The notes beneath the pieces are model-generated. The model saw only the letters and a program-made list of their open reading frames with translations, did not search any database and was not told the origin of the DNA. This document shows, piece by piece, positions 43,881-55,019 of a stretch of 64,000 nucleotides of DNA. The DNA comes from Gigantopelta aegis (Eukaryota; Mollusca; Gastropoda; Neomphalida; Peltospiridae). Numbering within the stretch: the first letter of the stretch is position 1; each line of letters opens with the position of its first letter. Where the stretch lies: NCBI RefSeq assembly GCF_016097555.1, contig NC_054703.1, forward strand, positions 7,716,435 through 7,780,434. Direction: 5' to 3'. The translations under genes were made by a program, and so were the position numbers.

Positions 43881-44593
43881 ACCAGATAAGATCGAAAATA
43901 CACCCTATCAATTGGCCAATCCGACAACCAATCAGGGGCACTAAACACTTAACGTGATTAGTGAGTCCTTGTCATGGTTATCTCTTTTTCCAGTATTCCC
44001 ATTGGGCCAATCCAACCAACCAGGAACCAGAAGCCTTCTTCTTGTTACTATTAACATTTTTTTTACACTTAAGGTGAGTCCTTTCCTTCCATCCATTGGG
44101 AAAACAAGACAACAAGTATGTTATTAACAACAATTAACAAACCATTCACCGACTTGATATTCCCGGGGGGGGGGGGGGGGGGGGTCTTGGGTTGGACCGG
44201 GAGGGCATCTACCAGTTTAATACATGGATTGTACCTATACCTAAAAATTACCATGTTAAAGCACTAGGCTTTTTAAACCGTTACACTATAACGGAATTTC
44301 CCTTCAAATTAGATAGCTAGATTAATCCCACCCCCATTCCTTCATTCACCACTGCAGATATATAGAAGGACTTAGAACAATAAGAACATTAACACAATAA
44401 ATAGGTACACACAAATACGGCATGCGCACACGCAACATACCACAGGATGCATTGACTAATGATAACAATGCATCCGACCACAAATATACCCAAATAATGG
44501 CCTAGCACGTTCCAATAAGGAGCCGGACAAAAGAATACCGGCTCCGATCACCAATGCACTGCAGGAGGAGACTGGACACAAGAATACCAGTTA
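43881..44593. other. Intergenic with a poly-G run
   Basis: G run at 44164-44184. Two related blocks (GGACAAAAGAATACCGGC and GGACACAAGAATACCAG) near 44525 and 44575. No gene. Confidence 0.5.
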
Positions 44594-44604
44594 TTGCTGC
44601 TGGA

Positions 44605-44899
44605 CCCCTGCGCGTGCTGTAACCTCACCGTGGTGCAGGGTGTAACATTCTCTTTGAGAATGGCCAATACAGCACAAATTGAAGTTTAGAGTAAAATTCG
44701 GTGTCCGTAAAATTCTGTGATATTTGTATTTGTATTTTTGGCACAGTTCTTTACACTGTTTTTGTTTAAACCTTGATTTTTTATATTGATGTTGATCATC
44801 ACTTTATTTATTTGCATTACCATAGTTTGACACCCAATAGCCGATGTATTTTTCGTGCTGGGGTGTCGTTAAACATTCATTCATTCATTCATTCATTCC
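44605..44899 (+). mobile_element. Hairpin-head SINE, model copy
   Basis: Flanked by TTGCTGCTGGA at 44594-44604 and 44900-44910. Head CCCCTGCGCG...GTGCAGGG, hairpin CATTCTCTTTGAGAATG, inverted LINE-B ORF end (TTTAGAGTAAAATTCGGTGT), then LINE-B 3' UTR (GTTGATCATCAC, CCCAATAGCCGATGTATTTT) and (ATTC)n. Confidence 0.95.
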
Positions 44900-44910
44900 T
44901 TGCTGCTGGA

Positions 44911-45602
44911 AGGACTTCTTGGGCACATAACATCAACTTTCAACTTTCATAGTCCAGATTATTAATCTATCCTAGTAAAGAATGTTCAGATCTGTTTATC
45001 AACACACCGAAACACATTCCATAGTTTGCACATGCATCACGCACTTGCCCCGTACACGTGCGTGGGATGCCAATTTTCAGGAAGGTCCATTAATCACTGG
45101 AACATTATTTCTGTCAATCTTTTTCATTCTGTTGATCATACAGTTGTTATTGTTTAGTTTTTATTCATTTTTATTGCTTGAATTGCGATTTACTGATAAA
45201 AAACGTCAACTTTCATTTCTGACCCCCAATTGTCCTTCAAGATCTTTGGTGGTCATACAACCTACTGTAATACTGAACTACCGGTTGTAATGTTTGCCCA
45301 ATTAATTCACTATTATCATATAACCATTCCTCTATATATTAGATCAATGCAAACGGATATTGTTTTACAAATTATTAACATAAGGACCGGACAGGGAGGA
45401 CATAGAATCATTTAAACAACAACAATAATAATAAAAACCACAGAAAGCAGTGTACATGTATAACGGTACTTTAGATCGAAGACAAACACTAGTCACCGGA
45501 AGAGTTCACAGTTTATTAACAAAGGATTAAACTTCCGCACACACGCAACATAGATAAAACGAATTCCTGTAAAGACAATAGACAATAATAAATATCACGG
45601 GC
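44911..45602. other. Intergenic, nothing recognised
   Basis: AT-rich with (AAC/AAT) repeats near 45415. Open frames lack homology. Confidence 0.5.
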
Positions 45603-46153
45603 TTAAAGGGACATGCCTGAGTTTGTTGCAATTTTTAAGATGTTATCGACTAACAGAGACTTTTTAACGAGTGTAATTACATATCAAATATATTTGTGTG
45701 CATAAAATATTAGTGACTGTATATTAAACGTGTTTCTGATCGTTCTAATATTTGTACTAGGTTAAATGTAATTTTATTTCCTAAAATATTATTTTTAAGA
45801 TGTTATCGACTAACAGAGACTTTTTAACGAGTGTAATTACATATCAAATATATTTGTCTGCATAAAATATTAGTGACTGTATATTAAACGTGTTTCTGAT
45901 CGTTCTAATATTTGTACTAGGTTAAATGTAATTTTATTTCCTAAAATATTATTTTTTCGTACGTACGAAATTATTTGAACACAAAATCCAGTTTGGGCTT
46001 CTTACAAATATTAAGACGACCAGAAACGAACTGAATATACAGACACTGATATTCTAAACAAGAAAATATATTTAATATGTAAGTTTAATCGTAGAAATAT
46101 TTTATTAGTTGGAAACATCTTATAATGCAGCAAACTCGGGAATGTCCCTTTAA
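45603..46153. mobile_element. TTAA MITE with inverted ends and 160-bp internal duplication
   Basis: Left end TTAAAGGGACATGCCTGAGT, right end CTCGGGAATGTCCCTTTAA. The two halves are diverged inverted copies around CGTACGTACG (45959-45968). Left half contains a tandem 160-bp duplication (45631-45790, 45791-45950). Half-copy at 32012-32316. Confidence 0.87.
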
Positions 46154-46325
46154 ATAGTTAAAATACACACATAAAACACTCAGTCATATACATAATTCAT
46201 AATTCAAACAATACTATGATAATAACGTGCTCCACAAATTCACCAAACCTCCATGCCGCCATTGCATCTAGTACATGAACCGGATGTCATGTCAGTTTAT
46301 ATATGTTACAGTCAATGTGTCAAAC

Positions 46326-46470
46326 CAGTCATTTGGCCAAATGACTGAAATTTTCAGTCATTTGGTCAAATGCCTCTGACCGCCAGTCATTTGGCCAAAT
46401 GACTGAAAATGACCTCCAGTCATTTGGCCAAATGACTGAAAATGACCTCCAGTCATTTGGCCAAGTGACT
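46326..46470. repeat. Array of five 22-bp palindromes
   Basis: CAGTCATTTGGCCAAATGAC-TG is perfectly palindromic. Full copies at 46326-46347, 46384-46405 and 46417-46438, imperfect ones at 46355 and 46450. Spacing is 29, 29, 33 and 33 bases. Confidence 0.93.
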
Positions 46471-46601
46471 AAAGGGTATTTCTTGGGTGTTTTCTAATAA
46501 CTAAGCTATGTTTCATCTGTATTTATGTTTATTATAACAAAAATGAATAATCAAATACATCTAACAACAAATTTACCAGTATAATGCATTGGTGACACAT
46601 A

Positions 46602-46891
46602 CCCCTGCGCGTGCTGTAACCTCACCGTGGTGCAGGGGTGTAACATTCTCTTTGAGAATGGCCAATACAGCACAAATTGAAGTTTAGAGTAAAATTCGGT
46701 GTCGGTAAAATTCTGTGATATTTGTATTTGTATTTTGCACAGTTCTTTACACTGTTTTTGTTTAAACCTTGAATTTTTATGTTGATGTTGATCATCACTT
46801 TATTTATTTGCATTACCATAGTTTGACACCCAATAGCCGATGTATTTTTCGTGCTGAGGTGTCGTTAAACATTCATTCATTCATTCATTCA
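46602..46891 (+). mobile_element. Hairpin-head SINE
   Basis: Flanked by TGGTGACACATA at 46590-46601 and 46892-46903. Confidence 0.94.
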
Positions 46892-46934
46892 TGGTGACAC
46901 ATAATACATACTTCATTTATTTAAACAATTTACA

Positions 46935-47215
46935 CCCCTGCGTGTGCTGTAACCTCACCGTGGTGCAGGGGTGTAACATTCTCTTTGAGAATGGCCAATA
47001 CAGCACAAAATTTAAGTTTTGAGTAAAATTCAGTATCCGTAAAATTCTGTGATATTTGTGTTTTTGCACAGTTCTTTACACTGTTTTTGTTTAAGTCTTG
47101 AATTTTTATATTGATGTTGATCATCACTTTATTTATTTGCATTACCATAGTTTGACACCCAATAGCCGATGTATTTTTCGTGCTGGGGTGTCGTTAAACA
47201 TTCATTCATTCATTC
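46935..47215 (+). mobile_element. Hairpin-head SINE overwriting the 3' end of the transposase ORF
   Basis: Complete element whose (ATTC)n tail supplies the last codons and stop (M-N-E-stop) of the minus-strand ORF at 47202-48344. No clear target-site duplication (TTTAAACAA versus CTTAACAA at best). Confidence 0.9.
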
Positions 47216-48344
47216 GCTTAACAACACGCTCGGCTTTTTTCTGTTGTGCGGCTATTGCAAGCTTTCTTTTCTTGTCTATGCTGCTCGTTGGTTGAGTCAT
47301 TTCTGGTAGAGGTTGAGTGTCTGGTTGAGTTGAGCTGCTGGACAGAATGGCTAGTAAGTCATCTTCCGTCTGTAGCTTCTGGGTAACATCATGCGGTAAC
47401 GACGAGGAAGACAAACCAATCCTGGCTTCGATGCCAAATAAGGTTGCATAAGGAGACTGTTTTATTCCCGCATTGAAACTCGAGTTCTTGCGAAATTGAA
47501 CAAATTTAACACCAATAGTCCAATCAGCGGTATCATTCTCACTCATCCACGCAACAAGCATGTCTTTAATGTCATAATTCGCACGTTCTACAGAATCTTG
47601 ACTCTGTGGGTGGCGCAGTTTACCATGCACTATAACTAGCTCTGGCCACAACTCCTTCAAATCGGAAATGATTTGAGCTGTAAATTCGGAACCGTTGTCG
47701 CTCTGTAATATATGTGGCGCACCGAATAGCAGAAATATGTCCATGAGTTGGTATGCAACCTCAGCAGCTCGCTTTGATGTCAGTGGGCGGATAACAACGA
47801 ACTTTGTAAGATGGTCCTGATACACCATAATCCACTTGAAAGAACCATGCGGTAACGATTGCATATCGATGAGATCTACTTGGCCACGAGCGGAGAACTC
47901 TTTAGACAAGATCGGTCGGACAACCACACCCTTTGTCATCGGTCGAACACGTTTACGCTGACAGTCATTGCACATTGACTTAAACAGTTCAATAGAATCC
48001 CTGGTAACATTGGCATACTTCTTGCCTAACTCCTTTACCATTCGATCGCGACCACCGTGGCCAGTGGCAATATGGGCACGTTTGATAACATCGAATGTCT
48101 CTTCGATGTGCACGTAATACTGTATCGGGTCATCGTTGGATTTGCGACGTCTTATCAACTTCTCAACATCACCACACTGAAGAATCTCATACTTGGACAG
48201 AAGATAATAACCTTGGTGTGACTTAGCTGATGATTGTTCATTTATCAACAAAAAGTACTCTGGTTTTGGTATAAGTACCTTTTCTAGAGATTCATATTTC
48301 TTATATAACTCATTTTTAAACGTATCTTCTACTGAAAGCTCCAT
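47202..48344 (-). CDS. KRBA2/Ginger-like integrase-type transposase, C-terminus truncated
   Basis: Single open frame from ATG at 48344 (MELSVEDTFKNELYKKYESL). The zinc finger H-x3-H...C-x2-C is seen as HIATGHGG...MCNDCQRKR. The DDE core has VDLIDMQSLPHG (first Asp), ILQSDNGSEFTAQI (second Asp) and LRHPQSQDSVERAN (Glu). Then comes the KFVQFRKNSSFNAGIKQSPY-ATLFG block typical of KRBA2-like mollusc proteins, and a basic tail (DKKRKLAIAAQQKK). About 380 residues. Relatives go on with a VGD.V..P... domain, which is lost here because a SINE supplies the stop. The core looks catalytically complete. Intronless, unlike the related gene at 8.5-24.2 kb. Confidence 0.9.
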   Translation of the reverse strand: MELSVEDTFKNELYKKYESLEKVLIPKPEYFLLINEQSSAKSHQGYYLLSKYEILQCGDVEKLIRRRKSNDDPIQYYVHIEETFDVIKRAHIATGHGGRDRMVKELGKKYANVTRDSIELFKSMCNDCQRKRVRPMTKGVVVRPILSKEFSARGQVDLIDMQSLPHGSFKWIMVYQDHLTKFVVIRPLTSKRAAEVAYQLMDIFLLFGAPHILQSDNGSEFTAQIISDLKELWPELVIVHGKLRHPQSQDSVERANYDIKDMLVAWMSENDTADWTIGVKFVQFRKNSSFNAGIKQSPYATLFGIEARIGLSSSSLPHDVTQKLQTEDDLLAILSSSSTQPDTQPLPEMTQPTSSIDKKRKLAIAAQQKKAERVVKRMNE

Positions 48345-48746
48345 ACTGACAACTGACTGGACTGGCAACTCATTTTACGTGCCCCTATCCACTAGGGTTC
48401 AGGCACGCCCACCCCGGATTCAGCCTCTGACTTCGCCAGTGACCGACTCCGGGGGGGGGGGGGGGGGGGGGGGGGGGGCGAGGGGGAAGTGTGTGAGAAA
48501 AATGCAAGTGGTAATTTTTAATAGTGTGGTATGACCACTTAAAAAAGAATAAAAAAACTAAAACAATTTGGGGTCTATCATTATCATATATTATATAATA
48601 TATTAAATATAGTAGCACCATAAATGAAAAAACCTATATCATTCTATTATTTTATTATGTAATTAGTAGGTGCAAAAATATAAATAAATTTTCAGTCGGG
48701 CAGTTCGAAAATAATATATACTATAATTATTTAATTAATAATATTA

Positions 48747-48795
<49 letters not shown>

Positions 48796-49299
48796 AAATT
48801 AGCCCTGGAGGATACAGGATTCGCAAAGGGGGGAACCCAGCGCCACCGACCAATCCGGCGCTCCAACAGGCGGGAGGCCCATTCCGGTCAATCCGGATTT
48901 CCATGGGGGGGGGGGCGTTCCGGGGGGGGGGGGAGGCCTCCTAACAGGCATCCCTATCGGTCCAAACCGCCAACGCCCTATCGCACCCAAATAAGCACCC
49001 TACCACGGCGCCCCCCCCATCTCGCCCCCCCTCCCCCCAGGTTATCCATACAACACGGGTGGGCCATACTTAGATGAAGTGAATGGTATGAAAATGATGA
49101 TATATGAAAAAAAGCCCGCGAGCCGCCGTCTGGTGTAGTGGTGAAACGTATATGCTGTCGTTGTTGATGTTGATTAGCAGGTAGGTTGATCCAGTTCATG
49201 GGGTGAGGTGTCCTCGCCGTTCTCCTCAAGCATTCGTGAGCTCTACACCCGAAGGGGTGCGTCACCTAAACGGATGACAGATGTCATTGCTATATAATC
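48345..49299. other. G-rich repeat debris
   Basis: 48385-48480 belongs to the repeat family of 29250-29945 in reverse, with a G run at 48450-48478. 48800-49050 has further G/C runs and CCAATCCGG blocks. No gene. Confidence 0.55.
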
Positions 49300-49348
49300 C
49301 TCGGTGTCACCCAAGAAACCACTTATTCGTTAAGTGGGTGGCACCGAG
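49300..49348. other. Hairpin next to the minisatellite
   Basis: CTCGGTGTCACCC...CCACTTA TTCGT TAAGTGG...GGCACCGAG: about 20 pairs with one mismatch in the outer stem. Confidence 0.8.
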
Positions 49349-49442
49349 TACCGGTCAGGTTTTTTTGTTTGTATATATACAATATTGACCGATGAAATTA
49401 ATACCGTTTAAAACCTGTTTGATTTTTTTAAAAAAGCGGGTA

Positions 49443-50155
49443 CATGTAAGTTAAAATAGTACTAAGTTAAAATAGTACTAAGTTAAAATAGTATTAAGTT
49501 AAAATAGTATTAAGTTAAAATAGTATTAAGTTAAAATAGTATTAAGTTAAAATAGTATTAAGTTAAAATAGTATTAAGTTAAAATAGTATTAAGTTAAAA
49601 TAGTATTAAGTTAAAATAGTACTAAGTTAAAATAGTACTAAGTTAAAATAGTATTAAGTTAAAATAGTATTAAGTTAAAATAGTACTAAGTTAAAATAGT
49701 ATTAAGTTAAAATAGTATTAAGTTAAAATAGTATAAGTTAAAATAGTATTAAGTTAAAATAGTAGTATTAAGTTAAAATAGTACTAAGTTAAAATAGTAT
49801 TAAGTTAAAAATAGTTCAATAGTACTAAGTTAAAAGTTAAAATAGTACTAAGTTAAAATAGTATTAAGTTAAAATAGTATTAAGTTAAAAGTACTAAGTT
49901 AAATAGTACTAAAAAATAGTATTAAGTTAAAATAGTATTAAGTTAAAATACTAAGTAAAATAGTACTAAGTTAAAATAGTATTAAGTTAAAATAGTACTA
50001 AGTTAAAATAGTACTAAGTTAAAATAGTATTAAGTTAAAATAGTACTAAGTTAAAATAGTATTAAGTTAAAATAGTACTAAGTTAAAATAGTACTAAGTT
50101 AAAATAGTACTAAGTTAAAATAGTACTAAGTTAAAATAGTACTAAATTAAAATGC
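49443..50155. repeat. Minisatellite, 15-bp unit
   Basis: AAGTTAAAATAGTAT (or ...TAC) repeated about 46 times. T/C variants are interspersed and a few units are damaged around 49800-49960. Confidence 0.96.
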
Positions 50156-52302
50156 TAAGAGGAAGGTTTTTAACAACTAATTACTACATTTATTATAACA
50201 ATTAATTAAAAATATAATCAATATACCATAAATAATTAAAAACTAAAACACATTCACACCCAGCCATATATTCCGCCTGTGGCGGGCGGTACAGACACTG
50301 CCAGGTGTATCCGCCGCCAAGCCACGGCGAAAAAAACAAACATTCACGCAACCACTCTCACACTAGGTTCAGATTATCATTTTCTTGGCCGGCTTAGAGC
50401 ACGGACCAAATAGAAGACATTTATTAAGGGACCGGGTTCTAATTGGTCAGAACCCGAACCCACCAAGCCAATCGCCCCAACACCCAATAGATATTCATTT
50501 AAGTAAAGATAACAGTAAAGGATAGACGTACTAGCAGAGGCCAGCAAGAAAAGAAAGAAAATGGAGAGAAAGATTCCATATAATTAAGATGGAGGAAATA
50601 ATAAGATGTGCCGCGCAAGGCGATGTCCCAAGACAGCACACGGCAAGACCCGGCTCTCCGGATATCACCGAATGGCACCTCGGGAGCGCTCGTGAGCGGC
50701 AGTCGTCAATTAAGACAGAAGAAAGAATACACAGTGTGTGTTAGAAGTGAACCGGATCGATATTCGACACTCAGTATGGAAAGGTGCGTTGCGATTGGCT
50801 GAATCTCAATCCCTAGTCGGAGCCGTTTAAGATACAAAAGAAGCCAGTGTTAAAGAAACAACAGGCGGACAATAAGCAGCTGCGATTGGCTGGATTTCGA
50901 TTCCTTCTCTGGAAAAAAAAAGAAAGAGAGGAATGTGAATGTTACAACTCTCCAGTCAATCGCCAACAAGTGAATGAAAGAATAATGTGTATAGGCTGTT
51001 CGATGTTTCTAAAATGGATTAAAAGGAGAAAAAGTTTGTTAATATAATTAATTAAAAAAGAAATAAACATTTATCGTTAAGAAGGAGTTAAAAAATATTA
51101 TAAAAATAGTTATTCGGTTTGTCCACGGGAGGGTAAGGCCAGAGCCGTTACCACCCTGGACAAAGTTTGCCACCAGCCACCTGTCCGCCGCTGTAAGTAG
51201 GTACCGCAGACCCAAAAACATTTTAAAATTTTTTCTTTCTTTATGGTCATAGTTTCATTAAATATGTTGCTCTTATTGAAAAAACATCACTATATTATCC
51301 AAATGAAGCAAAATAAAGTCGTAGTAGCCTTGTACTTCTGTGACCAAACATGGCCGACATGACGATTTTAATTGTCATTTACGTCCACTTTTGTAAACCA
51401 AAAAATAACAGAGAAATTTCTGTTGTAAGCTTATACATGTTACAAGCAGTTGTCAATGTTGCATCTCTGAAAATTTCAAGTGAAAATATAAAGGGTTACT
51501 ATTATTTCTGATAACATATGTATTCTTGGGGTAGGTTCGAAACCGCTCCAAAATGACAAAAAAACACAGAAATCTTGGAATACGTAATTTAATGACATAA
51601 TAATTGATGCAAATGTTACATCAGAATAACATTTTCAGTTCACATTTATTTACGCTTATACAATAATGTACATCCAGACCAATAATAAAAAGGAAAACAT
51701 AAAGGTTTAGATCGCAGATGGAAAGTGGATACACGTTACATAAAAAAATAAGCTTCTTGTATCAAAATATTTTTATTTTTTTTACCTAGACTCATAATAA
51801 TATTGAATACTTGAAGATTTCAATAAAAGATGCAATAAAACTTATCATATGTACCAGTCTTTTAACTCAAACCAGTAAAAACTTATCACACGACGAATGC
51901 CAATGATTGACCAATATGTTTAATCAATTTCTTACAAAAATATTTACATACTTTACACCTTCAATATCATTATTAGAAACAAAGCAATATAAGTAGCCAT
52001 ATTTCACCATTGAAAGGAATGTCCAAACACTCGTACAATATCAAAAAGGTAAATTTCTATCCAGAAAAAAATATCCCCAAAACATATTTTAGCAGCTGAA
52101 ACACTTAAGGCATGAGACAGCAGTCACACGTGTGCTAAATAATTTACTAAATGCAGCTATGATTATTTTAGTTCAATAAAGTGCTTTATAAAAACAAATT
52201 CAAACAATGAATTATTATAAATATAACTATATACCACTTTGAATTATAATAAAACATTTATGGCTAATCTACCAAATTTAGCATCCATGAAAGAGTATTA
52301 GT
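50156..52302. other. Intergenic, with possible 3' UTR of a minus-strand gene
   Basis: GC-rich patches at 50270-50330 (CCGCCTGTGGCGGGCGG), 50600-50830 and 51120-51205 lack recognisable genes. The AT-rich part 51230-52300 is compatible with a long 3' UTR on the minus strand, but this is only context. Confidence 0.35.
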
Positions 52303-52504
52303 CTAAATTTGTTTATGAATTATTGTCACACACTTCATTTCTGTTCTAGGTTCTGTCACAGTTGGAAACAGAAAACATAACAGCATCAAGCTTGAAGTAT
52401 AACTGAATCTACTGAAAGTTGTCTCATAACCACGTGTACTCTCCCACTCCGTTTCCATTTCAGGTTTCTCCATAGACGCACAGAGACTACACATTTCCTG
52501 AATA
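52303..52504 (-). CDS. Candidate terminal exon (unrecognised)
   Basis: A good acceptor on the minus strand (TTTCTTTATTCAG|GAAATG) precedes two open frames. One reads EMCSLCASMEKPEMETEWES...SYTSSLMLLCFLFPTV to a stop at 52303; the other reads KCVVSVRLWRNLKWKRSGRV. Which, if either, is coding cannot be decided. No family recognised. Confidence 0.25.
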
Positions 52505-52711
52505 AAGAAAAATACCCATTATGACCATGGTTATTTATCTTTTTGTTTCAAATATTGTAATTAGTTTGACATAATATTTGTAAACAGAAATATTCATTAC
52601 ATCAGATGAAACACACCTTCAAATGTTTTTTCTGTATGTAGTTATTTTCACTTTACTTTTAGTATCTTTTACAAATAATTAATTCTTTACCATTTTTAAC
52701 AGTAATATTCA

Positions 52712-54000
52712 AATCTTTACCGAAACATCCAGCACATGATGCGGTGTTTGACAACAAATATGTGAAGTTGTTTGATGCAAGGCTAAATGCTATTCGTACA
52801 TTTGGTCTTCGCATTAAGCGTTTTTTGTCGCTTTCCAACATTGATTTAAATGACACTTTGGAAACTCCTTCATATTTTGTTTTACCACCTTGGTGTCTTA
52901 GACCACCTAAAATTGTATTTGATCTGGCGCATCTGAAGAAAGATCGCACAGATGCTGTTATTTATAAACAGTTTTTCATGGAAATTCAAGACAAGTACCG
53001 TGATTACATTCCTGTGTATACAGATGGATCACGGGATGGAAATTCTGTGGCTTGTGCCACAGTTTTTCCCATCAGACACAATACTTTCCATGCGACTGCC
53101 TGACTCAGCATCAATCTTTAGTGCTGAAGTTTGGGCAGTCATTAAAGCCTTAGAAGAAATCAAAGATTCAATAGCATCCAAATTTATTATTTTTACAGAC
53201 TCACTTTCGTGTCTCCAAGCTTTACGTAATATGAAGCTGGAGCATCCCTTAATTGGGATGGTGATACGAAAGTGTGTCTTTTTATCTATTGCCAATAAAG
53301 ACATTGTATTTTGTTGGGTACCCAGCCATGTTGGCATCAGGGGTAATGAAAAGGCAGATTCAGCTGCCAAGTCTGCTTTGGATTTGCCTCATGCCAGGGT
53401 TGGTGTGCCTTATACTGATTTTAAAAATAATATCAACCAATTTATCTTTTCGACTTGGCAACGTGATTTGGACGGTGAGGTTGCGAGCAAGCTTCATGCT
53501 ATCAAGCCAGTCTTGGGAGAGTGGCAGTCCTCCTATAGACAGTGCAGGAAGGATGAAGTAGTCTTGTGTCGTGCCCGCATCGGTCATACTCACTTGACGC
53601 ATTCATTTATCTTAAAGAAAGATCCTCCACCTCAGTGTGAGTACTGTCAGTGTACTCTGACGGTACACCACATTTTGGTGGAGTGTAAGCATCTTCATGA
53701 AATTCGAAAAGATATTTTTGGTCAAAGTAATGTGATGGAATCATTTCGATTCCATCCTGAACGCATTTTACAATTTTTACGTGACACCGAGTTTTATTCT
53801 AAATTTTAATTATATCTATCTGTGATATTTGTATTTTTACACAGTCCTTTACACTGTGTTTTTATTTAACTGTTAAATTTTTATATTCATGTTGATCATA
53901 AACCAATTGTTTTTGCATTTACCATTGTTTGACACCCAATAGCCGATGTATTTTTCGTGCTGGGGTGTCGTTAAACATTCATTCATTCATTCATTCATTC
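52712..54000 (+). mobile_element. LINE-B, 5'-truncated, with target-site duplication
   Basis: Flanked by CAGTAATATTCA at 52700-52711 and 54000-54011. Contains RNase H (YTDGSRDGNSVACATV, SAEVWAVIKALEEIKD, IFTDSLSCLQALRNMK, CWVPSHVGIRGNEKADSAAK), knuckle CEYCQCTLTVHHILVECK, ORF end DTEFYSKF-stop at 53809, and 3' UTR to (ATTC)n. One extra C near 53070 shifts the frame; otherwise intact, so it is the youngest LINE-B here. Confidence 0.94.
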
Positions 54001-54011
54001 AGTAATATTCA

Positions 54012-54731
54012 TTGATGAAGTGATGAAAAAGTATAATTATACTTAGAATTTAATGTTACTTGGTTACCAAAAAATTTAAGTTTGTGTCACAATGTGAGAA
54101 GTTATGGTACCTGAAACATTTTCTTTCAAAAAGGTATTTACAAATATAACAGACTTAAAAAGTACAAATTCTGTTTAATTTATTTCCATTGCATTAATAC
54201 TATTCTTTTGTATAAAACTGATCCAGTCATATGCTAAACTCATTCAAATGATTTACATAAAAATAGATTTACGTCTATATTTGAATAGTTATGCATTATC
54301 AAAATGTTTTTTAAAATCAACTTCAGCTATCAGAAACTGCTGAGTCATCATGATAAGCAAAACCATTATTTTAAGTTATTTTGAATTAAATATGCATTGT
54401 CTTCTAAAAATAACGCTTCAGTATGATATATATTCTACCCAAAAAGTTAATAATGGGTGGATAAATAATGACAAAGCATCAAATACGTTTAATTTTATCA
54501 AAATGTGTCCCTGCTGTGAAGTTCTATATTTTCGCTTTTGCGGGTCAGTGGGTCAGAGTTACCTCCCTTGAAATATTTTCGATGTCGAATTAAACTAAAT
54601 TGCTTTTTTTTTTAAATTACCAAAAAATAATTTTTATGCTGTTTTATTATATTACTATATATATCTATCAATATCTCAGTGAAATCGCCCTTTTTGGGGC
54701 AAAATAAGACGTATTCAAAGTTTCACTTGCC
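54012..54731. other. Intergenic, nothing recognised
   Basis: AT-rich; no supported feature. Confidence 0.5.
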
Positions 54732-54896
54732 TCAAAAAAATTCTTTTTGTAGTCGTTCAACTTCGGAAACAGGATATACATCAATCGGAAGGTGTGTACT
54801 TGTCATAACAACAAAAAAAACGTGCAAAATCGTCATCAAAATAAGCGTATTCTGGCCTTGAACAACACTACCAATTGTGAACCAAACTCGTGACAT
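54732..54896 (-). CDS. Hypothetical small membrane protein ORF (54 aa)
   Basis: Starts MSRVWFTIGSVVQGQNTLIL, with a hydrophobic segment (LILMTILHVFFVVM) and a polar end (PIDVYPVSEVERLQKEFF). The shape suits a signal-anchored microprotein or a first exon. A GC-donor-like GAG|GCAAGT follows the stop region after a T7 run. Not recognised; the ORF could be chance. Confidence 0.25.
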   Translation of the reverse strand: MSRVWFTIGSVVQGQNTLILMTILHVFFVVMTSTHLPIDVYPVSEVERLQKEFF

Positions 54897-54899
54897 TTC

Positions 54900-54953
54900 G
54901 GAATATGGGCGCAGCTGCGCCCCTAGCGGCGGCTGCGGTCGCTACTGTAAGGT
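54900..54953 (+). promoter_or_regulatory. GC-rich patch with consensus donor, candidate promoter/first exon
   Basis: GGGCGCAGCTGCGCCCC is a palindromic GC block, followed by GCGGCGGCTGCGG and ACTGTAAG|GTGAGT, a perfect splice donor on the + strand. Could be the 5' exon of a + strand gene (perhaps the SLC1 gene downstream). A start ATGGGCGCAGCTGC would give an Ala-rich leader. Unproven. Confidence 0.3.
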
Positions 54954-55019
54954 GAGTGTTAAAATTTAGCAGGTTCCTGATTGAGTATAACAATAGAGTC
55001 CTCGGACCGCTCTTGACTA

